Positions 1-10,700 of a stretch of 64,000 bases of DNA are shown here, in pieces. The DNA comes from Misgurnus anguillicaudatus. Taxonomy: Eukaryota; Chordata; Actinopteri; Cypriniformes; Cobitidae. Below the pieces are notes generated by a model. That model saw only the letters and a list, made by a program, of their open reading frames with translations. It was not told where the DNA came from and did no database searches. Location: NCBI RefSeq assembly GCF_027580225.2, contig NC_073358.2, forward strand, positions 10,529,001 to 10,593,000, written 5' to 3'. Made by a program: the position numbers and the translations under genes. Within the stretch, counting starts at the first letter, position 1, and each line of letters starts with the position of its first letter.

Positions 1-1422
1 TGCAATTAAAGTATTATTTTGTTTTGTTTGTTGATCACAAAGTACAAAGTAGATAAGGAAAACTAGGACTCCATGTACTCAGCGCGCCACCATGTTTGTT
101 TACATTGCGTGAATGGTGCGCTGTGGGATTTATTGCGTTCTGTAAAAAAGGGGGAGTGGCGTTTATCGCATTTTGGGAAAAAAGGGAGAAAAGATGACAG
201 AATAACACGGCGGATATTGGATTTTGCGTAAAATTAAGTATTTACTTTTAACTACTGACCTGATATAATGCTGATTTTGGCAGTAACTCATTTTTTTCAA
301 AAATGGCGTTTATTGCGTTTTGGAACCAAACTCTTCATTTACATGTATGCATTTTTATTTATGTATCATTTATTATATATGGGATTAATCATTATACAGC
401 CCTAGTAATCTAAGGGTAAAGAAAGCTTCAAGTATCTGCTGAATATTTCTATTTAATTTGCATAACATGAAGTTACATGAAATTATTTTTATTGAACTCT
501 TTACTTTTGCAATGCATGTTTCCATTTGTTTAGTCAAACATCTTTTTACAGAGTATTTATTTTATGTACAGTACTTGCCCTCTGAAAAATTAATTTAGAG
601 CCAAGCTTATTGATCGTAAGATTGTACCGGATAAGACCTTAGACAGATTTACAACAGAAACGCTGTACTAAAATCCGCTCTGGCATTGGCAACTAAAATC
701 TGCCCTTAATACGCTGCTCTGGTATGGCTGATTTTTTTTCAGTTAATGGATAGCCAGCAGATAGATGGTCTATTTAGGTCTTTTAACCTGTTTAATACTG
801 ATAGCACTAAGAGGTCGAGTCAGTAAATCTTTTTGTTTTTCAAAATCCTTTTTGCTTGTGTTTCATCACCCAGTGTTAGTCGAAGTGGTTTGACATTCGT
901 ATTGCTTTGCAGGTTACATGTTATTTGTGCTGTTTTTCATGCACTATTACTGTGTTATTTTCACCGTCTACAATGTGACAGTTTCGCACTGTTATCCATC
1001 CATTCATGACTGAAAAGATCACTTTACAAAGACATTGTGATCAAAAGATGTTTATTTATATTTACGCACTGCACTGTTTGGTCTCATAACATTTCGGTGG
1101 AGCTAGTATGTCAGCAGTCTAATAATAACCCATTGGAAATGTTATTTGCTCCTAGCGACGGTACACAATACCGAAAAATTAGTTATCCTGTCATCAGTGT
1201 AATATATTTAAACATAGGCTGATGATAGCTTCTGAGAGGATATGCGTTACTAAAATCAGGTTGTGAATTATGATGCTACAGATCTATTTTGTGTGGACTA
1301 TTGAAAGTTTGGGCTGTCACATTCCTATCATTTCATAATGATATTTTTTTCTCAATTTTAAGTTTTGCTATGGCCGTATTACTCTCATACGCTCAGCTTG
1401 GCATTGCAGTATTGATGTATAG
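1..1422. other. AT-rich non-coding sequence, no gene recognised
   Basis: Probably CLIP1 5' intron or upstream sequence. A short motif (GCGTTTATTGCGTTTTGG and variants) occurs three times at about 125-325 and looks like part of an old interspersed repeat. Otherwise nothing is recognised. Confidence 0.4.
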
Positions 1423-1766
1423 TAGGGCTGTGACGGTTGGCATAATCACCGCGGTGTTGAAGTGCAGCCTGCGGTGTTGTGCACCATCTAACCCAGCGAA
1501 ATGTCTTTAGTAGATTTAGTGGGCTATTTGCAAGGGGAGGCAACTGATAACAACTGATAATGATGCGCTGGTGACGCACTAGGCAATCTTGCATTCATAA
1601 TCGCGGATGAATCGCAATATTTCCCCGCTTCTCATTGAACTACGGCTCTGTGCAGTAAATGCCGCTACATCTGAAAGCAGCTGATGGTGATTTATTACTA
1701 ATCAAGGAACCGGCTTTACTGACCAGATGCACATGACAATCACATGTGATTTATCGTGCAGCCCTA
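1423..1766. mobile_element. hAT-like non-autonomous remnant
   Basis: Left end TAGGGCTGTGACGG and right end GTGCAGCCCTA form imperfect terminal inverted repeats of the TAGGGCTG type common in fish hATs. No clear 8-bp duplication. Followed to 2392 by AT-rich sequence with nothing recognised. Confidence 0.5.
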
Positions 1767-2392
1767 CCTGCCAAAATGAATTCCTGAACTAAAATCGTTC
1801 ACAGTTTTGTGGTAAAACTGTTTTTTTTGGTAAGTGGTTCCGGAACTATAAAATAGTTCAAGTCCTTATACTTGTGTAGATGTTTTGACTGCATGACTTC
1901 ATTACTTGCACGTTTTGCTATTATTTTCAGTGGCTGAACTGCCTTAGTTCAAATCTTAAATGCATTTAAATGCCGTAAAGGAAAAAAGGAATTACAACAG
2001 GAAGTGACTTGTTAACTGCATAACAACCAATGTGAGACTAGACTAAGCAGTTAATTTACCCATGATCAGCAAATTAGTTACCAGCTCTCTTCTCTTAGTG
2101 TAAATATATTGAAATTAATAACTATGTACGTAAAAATGTAAGTCCATATTTAGTAGAGCTATGGAAACCATTGGAATATCGCAATACACGTACCGCAATG
2201 GTTTGCAATAACTGAATAATTTTAATACTTCAAAAATTATTAGGCAAAGTTTCAGGTTGGTGAGACTGGCTAGAGAGTTTTTCAATATATTTTATTATTA
2301 TTAAAATTAATTTACAAACTTAAAGCATTACTCCCCTAACCAAATACCAGTTTATACTCAAATCAAACAATGAGAAAACAGCCTCACATTTG

Positions 2393-2980
2393 GCTTACAG
2401 ATGTGTATGGCCAGCAGCCATATCACCCTGTAGCCCAAGACAGCTTGCCCACTGAAGCTAAGCAGTGCTGAGCCTGGTCAGTACTTGGATGGGAGACCAC
2501 CTGGGAAAACCAGGTTGCTGCTGGTAGAGGTGTTAGTGAGACCAGCAGGGGGTGCTCACCCTGTGGTCTGTGTGGGTCCTAACATCCCAGTATAGTGACG
2601 GGCACACTATAGTGTCAAAAAAGCACCGTCCTTCGGATGAGATGTTAAACCGAGGTCCTGACTCTCTGTGGTCATTAAAAATCCCAGGATGTCTTTCGAA
2701 AAAGAGTAGGGGTGTCCCCCGGCATTCTGGCCAAACTTGCCCATTTGCCTACTAATCATCCCTCATACTAATTGGCTATATCACTCTGTCTCCTCTCCAC
2801 TAATAAACTGGTGTGTGGTGGGCGTTCTGGCGCAATATGGCTGCCGTCGCATCATCTAGGTGGATGCTGCACATTGGTGGTGGTTGAGGAGATTCCCCCA
2901 TTCATATGTAAAGCGCTTTGAGCACTGAGAAAAGCGCTATATAAATGTAACATTATTATTATTATTATTATTATTATTAT
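2393..2980 (+). mobile_element. 5S rRNA-headed SINE (SINE3 type) with ATT tail
   Basis: The first ~120 nt resemble 5S rRNA, including the internal promoter box area (GAAGCTAAGCAG, TACTTGGATGGGAGACC, CCTGGGAA). The 3' end has the LINE-like tail AAGCGCTTTGAGCACTGAG...GCGCTATATAAATGTAA and (ATT)n. This is the layout of the zebrafish SINE3 class, transcribed by RNA polymerase III. Ten-base inverted repeats flank it (2380-2389 and 2991-3000). Confidence 0.85.
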
Positions 2981-3148
2981 GTAGACCGTCATGTGAGGCT
3001 GGATTTAATGTTTAGCCTTTGAATAGTTCATGTTACCAGTCGGTATTACATATCTGTGTTCTAAGTCTGACACACTGCGAGACCCTTGAAACCCTGACAG
3101 GGACATTCCAGCCTATATAATACCTAAGGTGGGGGATATGGTATATAC

Positions 3149-3429
3149 CAGGGGTCTCCAATCTTTTTTGTAAACAAGGGCTACCACAATGGATAAAACA
3201 TTCTAGAGGGCTACTTTTTTGATATAGTATACTCAAAACCTTTTTGTTTTACTTGTTGATTTTATTTTACTTGTTTATGTGTTTTATCATTGTTTAAAAT
3301 GATAACGCATGCGTAAAAGTAGCCAAATATAAAAAATATGTAATAAATAAATATAAAAATATAGGCTATTAGTTCAATATGCTTTGGCGGGCAACCTGGT
3401 GCCTGCGGGCACCATATTGGAGACCACTG
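3149..3429. mobile_element. hAT-like MITE with CAGGGGTCTCCAAT ends
   Basis: Terminal inverted repeats CAGGGGTCTCCAAT (left) and ATTGGAGACCACTG (right), AT-rich interior, 281 bp. The flanks GTATATAC and GTATACTG are only partly alike, so the duplication has decayed. 3430-3732 shows nothing recognisable. Confidence 0.65.
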
Positions 3430-3732
3430 GTATACTGTCTTCTCACTTGTTGCATCTTATGAACCTATTTTAATAATTTGTGTCCTGGCAATCATACAAT
3501 AAATTGTCTTACAAAACAGGCCTTTAACAATTACAGAGACAACCACTAAAGAAAATCCAGTGTGTATGATTTAAAATGAAATGTGAGTTCTCTTTAGATT
3601 AGCTATGGTTGAGTGTTTACACCTATGCAGCTGTTTATTCGGGTATAGAAATCTGAAAATCTTCCATGCAGTGATTATTCTCTCGTTTTCCTATTAAGCA
3701 TCAAATTCACAAAAATGACCACACATAAACAG

Positions 3733-4863
3733 TAGGGGTGGCACGGTTCACAAAACCCTCGGTTCGGTTTGTATCACGGTTTTATGGTCACGGTTCTCGG
3801 TTCAGTACGGTTCTTGTTGTTATTTTTTTCTTTTAATTTTTAACACTCCAGAAATGTATTATGTATTAATTATCCATAATTTAGGATACAGTATTAAAAA
3901 AGTTATATCATGTAATCATGCACAAACTGAATTTGACTTTAAGCACATTATTGGGACCATCCCTGAGGAAAGCTAGGTGAGATTTTGATACAGCAAGAGG
4001 GCAGACATTGATGATTTCAACATGCTTTTCATTTATTTGGCAAAAAAGAGAATGTGTATTGCCATCTACATGAACTTATGTGCCTTTTTAGCACACAAAG
4101 ATAACTTGCATTTATCAAAATGCCAACTTCAGTGTAGCTCTTAGATTTATCACTGAGAGGCTGCTTATATACTGCACAGAGTATATGTGGACGAGAGAGA
4201 AACATAACGTTTACACCTGAAATATTTAAATCCGTCTCTTTTGTCCACTTTTGACGACTAATGTCCTGATTACTTTGAGGGGCAATTTATGAAATAAGAT
4301 CGCGCAACTTTCACACGGTAGCAAAATGAAACTACGCGGATATCAGCCGCTTTCGTTTTATCAATGAAAGGCTAAAAATAGCGCTGAATACGAAAAGACG
4401 TAAAACAGTGTTCAGTACCTCAGATTAGATAAATGGTCGGAGAGAAGGCATTCTCCTGTGGCTGTTCGAACACATTCAACCCATAGACTGCAGTTCTATC
4501 TATTGTTTTATTTCCGCTGTCATCTACATGAACTTTATGGTGAAAAAATTGTTTTATTTCCGCTGTCATCATATGTAACAAAAAATAAAAAATGTTTCCA
4601 CACACCAGACTTATACGACGCTGGCGCATCCTCCAACTGCGGGCAGACTTCCTCTTATCTCCCACTTGCCATTTCTACACGTAACATAACCAGTCACCTC
4701 TATTTTCGCGGGAAAGGGAAACACGCTATCTGAGGTCACATACAGGGTATGTGGCTACATTGCGCATGCCATGAACTGTTGAACCGTGCGACGCATACAC
4801 GCTCCGAACCGAGACAAGCGAACCGAACAGTTCGGATTTTTTTCATGAACTGTGCCACCCCTA
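3733..4863. mobile_element. hAT non-autonomous element with perfect 8-bp duplication
   Basis: Ends TAGGGGTGGCACGGTTCA and TGAACTGTGCCACCCCTA, flanked by identical ATAAACAG at 3725-3732 and 4864-4871. No transposase. The interior at about 4190-4485 is a diverged fragment of the MITE at 23459-24194, so this element carries a captured or nested piece. Confidence 0.85.
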
Positions 4864-5182
4864 ATAAACAGTGTTATTTAAACTCGAGTGATAACTTGTG
4901 AGTTTTTAAGCATTTAGCAGACACTTACAAAAGTGAGGAATAACTATAGAGAAATTCGTCTTGGGGAGCAAAGGTATGAGAAGTGCTATACAAATAACAT
5001 ACTGAAATGGAAATTATATCTCCTTCAGGTTGAGATGAGTATAAACAATTTTCACACAACATTATAATGTGGCTTCTCCTCTCGTGCAGAACACAGCCTT
5101 AAGCGCATGAAGTAATCAAATATTTAGCTATCAAATATGTGCTATATGTAAATATTCAGCCCTGAGTTTACAGTTACAAACA

Positions 5183-5910
5183 AACACTGAGCAAAAATAT
5201 TAACTCAACACGTTTTTGCTCCCATTAATCATGAGCTGACCTCAAAGATCTAAGACTTTTTCTATATACAGAAAAGGCCTATTTCTCAAATATTGTTCAC
5301 ATATCTGTGTTAGTGAGCACTTCTCTTTTGCTGAGATGATTCATCCATTTTATATATGTAGCATATCAAGATGCTTATTGGACAGCATGATTATTGCACA
5401 AGTGTGCCTTACTGTACGTTCACAACGCCACCGACTTGAGAAGAAGCTCAGGCCGCCCGGTCAAGGATGCTTGTTAAAAAGTACGGGGATGCTTGTTGAC
5501 GCTTTGGGCGCTCTGAAGTAATGTTTTGGTAGTAACGAAAGTTTACATCGTATGTTTCTTCGGAATCAGCCAGCGAAGACCGTCTAGGCTATGTTCCGAT
5601 TGGTTGCTGGCATTTTGCCGCTGAACCGCGTAATAGCTTATTACCATAAAGTTGAGCTGCTTTTAACTTTCTGATTGATGCTCTGGGTCGCTCAAAACGC
5701 GATGCCGATGGATTAGACGCTCCTTGCAGCTGAGAGAAGCCGGCTTCCATTGTGAATGACTTCCGGTATCTTTGGAAGCTCAAGTATGCGGCGGTGTGAA
5801 TGTACAGTTAGGTGTACTGTACATAGAAAAAGTCTTAGACCCTTGAGGTCAGCCCATGAAAAATGCGGGCAAAAACAAAAGTGTTGCATTTATAATTTTG
5901 TTCAGTGTAC
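5183..5910. mobile_element. Tc1/mariner-like non-autonomous element with long inverted repeats
   Basis: The left ~95 nt from ACACTGAGCAAAAATATTAA are the imperfect reverse complement of the right ~95 nt ending in TTTTGTTCAGTGTA. Both arms share GAGCTGACCTCAAAGATCTA-like and AGACTTTTTCTAT segments. No intact transposase. Superfamily from recollection. Confidence 0.6.
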
Positions 5911-6056
5911 ATGTACAAGTTTACAAAAACTACCTGTGTACTAACTGTGTACCAAATCTATTATGAATTTAAGCTTTGCCCTGTGTACTCGATCATGTAG
6001 TTCAGTTTTATGAAATTTTATAAAACACATTTATCATAAATTCTATTTAATTTAAC

Positions 6057-6510
6057 CATAGACTGTAAAAAAAGATGGACAACACAACATCGCTTCCTTC
6101 CATTGTAATGAATTGAAGCCAAAAATGTCAGAGCATGGGTGCTGCCATGTTATGGATAAACATTAGTTTAGAGGCAGGGGCCATGCGCACAAGGAATCAT
6201 CCGTGGACTCAGAGGCGGAGACGCGGCTTCAAACGTTCGCCCAAACGCTCGCATTCCCAATTCAACCATGCCAGTCATAACGACACCCCGTTTCTATAGC
6301 ATCAAGTTGCTAGCTAAAATGAAACTTAGCACAAAATTGAACATATATCAGCGTGATAACAACAACTACCTTAAAGGACCAAAACCATCTTTCGGGAAAT
6401 TTTATTGGAAGTGTAAATAAATTTTTATTTAGAGCCTTGGCCCGTTTGTTTGCATGGAGAGGGTGGGGTTTATGATTTGTACTGCCGCCAGCCACCAGGG
6501 GGCGATCAAC
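6057..6510. repeat. Interspersed fish repeat, CCATAGACTGTA type
   Basis: Begins CCATAGACTGTAAAAAAAGA and runs to CAGCCACCAGGGGGCGATCA, both recurrent motifs of cyprinid repeats. Class unknown to me. No coding sign. Confidence 0.45.
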
Positions 6511-6698
6511 TAGCTTTACTTTTCAAGATGTATGAGGCACACCCGAATTAAACCTTAGAAAAATATGGCTGCTAACCAACATCACTAAATTGTATAATTT
6601 ATTATGTTTTGTTTAATTCAAATTCTAAGTTTTAAATTGTCATAGATTTTCTTTGGGGGGGCATGAAGGATTGCACCCTACACAAGGGGGATTTAGTG

Positions 6699-6954
6699 CA
6701 CTCTAAAAGTGACTGTTTTTTTTTTACCTATTATGGGTAAATATTGGACAGAACACAACACATGCTGGGTTAAAATGACGCCATGCTTGGTTAAAAATTA
6801 CCCAAAGTTTGGTTGTTTTTATGCAACCATGGGGTATAATAACCCAGAAGTTGGGTTCAAACAACCCAGCATTGGGTCAATTTTAACCCAGCATTGTGTT
6901 CTGTCTAATATTTACCCATTATGGGTCAAAAATAACCCTTCCAATTTTAGAGTG
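6699..6954. mobile_element. Short foldback MITE, CACTCTAAAA ends
   Basis: The ends CACTCTAAAA and TTTTAGAGTG are inverted. The interior is full of AACCCAGCATTGGGT-like short palindromes. Same end style as the element at 13766-14274. 6955-7506 is intronic with nothing recognised. Confidence 0.6.
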
Positions 6955-7506
6955 TGTATGACTAGAAAGGTAGTATCGTCTCAAATAGATCTTTAAGATG
7001 TTTTTATTAACCAGAAGTATAAGTCGATTCCCAGTGAGGGCAAATAACATCAAGTGATGAGCATTTTTAGCAATCAATACGTAACATTTGCTTGTAAACA
7101 CATCTAGATCGAAAATGGTGACTTTTCAGCTCCATATAAGACGATCACTGTGAGTCTCGTGATTAGTTTTCTTTACATAAAGCAAAACTGGGACAGTTGT
7201 GAGCATGAAGTGTCTACACTTTATTAATTTGTTCAAATGAGTACTTGTGTGTACTTGAAGTGCACTTGTTCTTGTTGGAAATTTCAATGTGAATTACTCA
7301 ACACTATTTGTGCTACAAGATGGCTTAGAATAGTTCATAAATATCTGATTTGGGACGCACCATGAGTCTACGACAATTTTCAATAGTAGTAGCTTGCAAT
7401 GGATATACATTCCAAATAAACAGTATGTTAATAAAATGTCAGTGAAATAAGATCCAAAGCTGAAATACTGAAGTATTTAATATGTTTCTTTTATTTCTCA
7501 CCACAG

Positions 7507-7668
7507 GGTCCTTGCTGGTCCTTTTTCCTTCAGCTTTTTATTTTCTTTTTCTTCTTTTTGTCCGCTGATGTTTCACCTATGAAGCTGCCTGTACTGTAGC
7601 AGCTGAGTCAATGTGTGTTGGAGAGTCAAAGCCCAACTATAGACAGAGACAGCACATTTAAAGAGACC
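7507..7668 (+). other. clip1: CLIP1 5' UTR portion of the first coding exon
   Basis: A plausible acceptor (pyrimidine-rich, ending CACCACAG) lies at 7499-7506, followed by 162 nt with no coding sign and then the start codon. An alternative acceptor (CCTTCAG) ends at about 7533. An upstream non-coding exon 1 is expected but cannot be identified here. Confidence 0.5.
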
Positions 7669-7759
7669 ATGAGCACAGCAAAGCCCAGCGGACTCAAAGC
7701 GCCCAGCAAAATCGGCAAAGCAGTCGCCACTGGGGCCACAAAAACATCTTCCTCTGCGG
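7669..7759 (+). CDS. clip1: CLIP1 coding exon 1 (N-terminus)
   Basis: Begins [17 protein letters not shown], the conserved CLIP-170 N-terminus. The start ATG has A at -3. The donor GT follows 7759. The exon is 91 nt, leaves phase 1 and splits a Gly codon. It is the Ser/Lys-rich lead-in to CAP-Gly 1. Confidence 0.93.
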
Positions 7760-10700
7760 GTGAGAAGCTTCTCACTTAACTAAGTCATGTTTTTTATCTT
7801 TTAAAATCTTTTTTTTCTTCTTTTTTTAAAGCTTATGCTGCATGTAAATGTAATGATTTATGTATATAAATAAATGTTATCTGGAACAGGTGCCCCTAAA
7901 CCAACTCCAAGTGACAAATCCTCACCTGAAGCCCAAGATGTAGGAGAGGAGTATAAAATTGGTGATCGGGTCTGGGTGAATGGCAACAAGCCGGGCGTCG
8001 TTCAGTTTCTCGGAGATACCCAATTCGCTCCAGGGCAGTGGGCTGGCATTGTGCTGGATGAGCCGATCGGGAAGAATGATGGCTCTGTATCAGGGGTGCG
8101 GTATTTTCAGTGCGAAGCCTTAAAGGGTATTTTCACGCGCCCCTCCAAACTCTCCCGCACAGAAGGGGAGGCGAACGGGACGACGACGGCCCCTCCGTCT
8201 CGTGCAGCATCGCCCACGCCCTCCACGGCATCAGCCACGGCTTCAACCAAGAAACCGGCCACGACCACCAAAACGGCGGCTCCGCCCTCCGAGCTGGTGC
8301 GTTCAAAAAGTGAATCGGTATCAAATCTATCAGAAACCGGTTCGGTCAAGAAAGGAGAACGAGAGCTAAAGATCAATGACCGGGTGCTGGTGAGTGTCTT
8401 AAAATGATGTTGTGAAGAACCGGTACAAAGCTGCATTATGCTGATTCATGTTATTTCACAAAAAAACATTGAGATTATGTTATTTTTTTATGCATAATTC
8501 ATAAAAATTCAGTAGTCTGGCAGTTGATATGAATTATGAAGTACTTTTTAAGAAGGGTTTTAACATGTTTCTAGGTTGCTGGCTCAAAAGCTGGTGTGGT
8601 GCGATTCTTAGGTGAAGCAGATTTTGCTAAGGGTGAATGGTGTGGCGTCGAGCTGGATGAGCCCTTGGGAAAGAACGATGGTGCTGTGGCTGGAACCAGG
8701 TAAATTTTTGTACTTCTGTGCGGTAGTGTTATATCCTGTTTTTACATACACCGCTAGTGAGGGTTGGACACATGCATTAAAGCCTAATAGTAAAGTCATG
8801 ATGGATAGAAAGAAGATCGTTTGGAGTTTTACATGGATGTGCGTTTGTGTCATCAGGTATTTCCATTGTCAGCCCAAGTACGGTCTCTTTGCACCAGTCC
8901 ACAAGGTGACTCGCATCGGTTTCCCTTCCACAACGCCGGCCAAAGCGAAGGCGACTGCGCGGAAGACATCGACCACGCCGTCGGGACTGAAGCGCAGCCC
9001 CAGTGCCTCCTCCATCAGCTCCATGAGCTCGGTCGCCTCGTCCGCTAGCTGCAAGCCAAGCCGAACAGGGCTGGTGAGATGCACGAACTCCTGCATGCAC
9101 ATTATTTTTGGTTTTGAGATGCTTAAGAGTGCCTAACAACTGGCCTGAAACTGAATGGAATGTCTTATTTACACATTAAACCAGGAGAGAGTATTTTAAA
9201 ATGCTCATTTAGCTCACATAGTAGTGCTACCCACAGGTCATAGGCTTGATTCCAAAGGAAAAGACATACACTGACAAATTGTGTACTCTATCTGTCTAAA
9301 TATCACAAATGTTTAATGTAAAGATTTTGAACTAAGTTTCTCACCGAAGCTGACAGAGACGTCCTCGAGGTACAACCGGAAGATCTCGGGCACTACGGCC
9401 CTTCAGGAGGCCCTTAAGGAAAAACAGCAACACATTGAGCAGCTCCTCGCCGAACGTGACTTGGAGCGAGCCGAAGTTGCCAAGGCAACCAGCCATGTGG
9501 GTGAAGTGGAGCAGGAGCTGGTGGTGCTGCGGGAAGGCCAGGAGCAGGTGAGGGACAGCTGTACTTCTTTTCCTCCATGTGTCCCTGCTTGTGAAACTAG
9601 TCCCAATGCACTAAATTACTTTTGCGAGTATACAAGGCATGACAGTTTTAGGAACTTCATCCTAGTAGGTTCCCCATCCTGGCATGGTGTCAGAAAAAAC
9701 AGTATAGTGAGTGCTTTGTGAGATGGAAGTGAAGTTACCAGTGTTGTATATTTAGGTTGCATGGAGGTAGCAACCCTTTGCAAGTTGCAACCATTATCAC
9801 GCCAGCAATTAAACTAGCAGCCATATAAAATATTCCTACTCTGTTAGATTTCAATTAATGTCGCCATATAATTTGTGGATTAATCGGGTTACTGGGGTTT
9901 CATTTAAAGGATTAATGCACTTTCTTAAAAAAAAATCCTGATAATTTACTCACCCCCATGACATCCAAAATGTTGATGTCTTTGTTCAGTCGAGAAGCAA
10001 TAAACTCTTTGGGGAATTTTTTTTTCTCAATTTAACTTTATTCGACCTCAACAGTTTACAGTTTTAATGCAGTTTAAAATTGCAGTTTCAACGTAGCTTT
10101 AAAGTGCTTTAAGCAATCCCAAAAGCGACATAAGGGTCTTATTTAGCTTATTTAGCTTATTTAAAGCTACATTTGTGGACCATTTTGAACAGTAAACTTA
10201 CACAAAGACATTTATAAAAATATTCCCATTTGTTGATCTGGGGATTTTTTTTGTGTGTGATGTTAGTGATAGTGTTGTATCCATGAAATGGATAAACTTT
10301 CAAGAAAGTGAGTTACACCATAATGCTGCGTTTACACCAGCCGCGGTAGATGTGTCAAGCGCAAGTGATTTCAATGTTAAGTCAATGTAAAGACGCGTTG
10401 ACGTGGTCTGGAGGTCTCGCGTCGCGAATGATGCGTTTAGCACGTCACGCTAGATGCGATTCCACTTCATTCGCGCAAATTGAGCGTATGGCGTGGTACG
10501 TGTGACTGGTGTTTTTTGTGCATTTCGCCTTCGATGCGAATTTGCGGCTGACGTCCGAGTTGAAAAATTTTTGCGTCACGTTAACCAATCAGGAGCCTGT
10601 TTTGCTGCTGTGGCGGCACCCCTGCCCAGTGTCACTCATTCAACATGAAGGAACGCTTGGTATTGTCCGTGAGCAGTCACCCAGAGCTATAGCTACGACA

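Noticed and set aside
2393..2515. Genuine 5S rRNA gene
   Set aside because: The 5S-like part is diverged and is fused to a SINE body with a LINE-like tail and (ATT)n, so it is a SINE head.
8107..8436. Minus-strand frame over the CAP-Gly exon
   Set aside because: Shadow of the CLIP1 exon at 7890-8389; no homology recognised.
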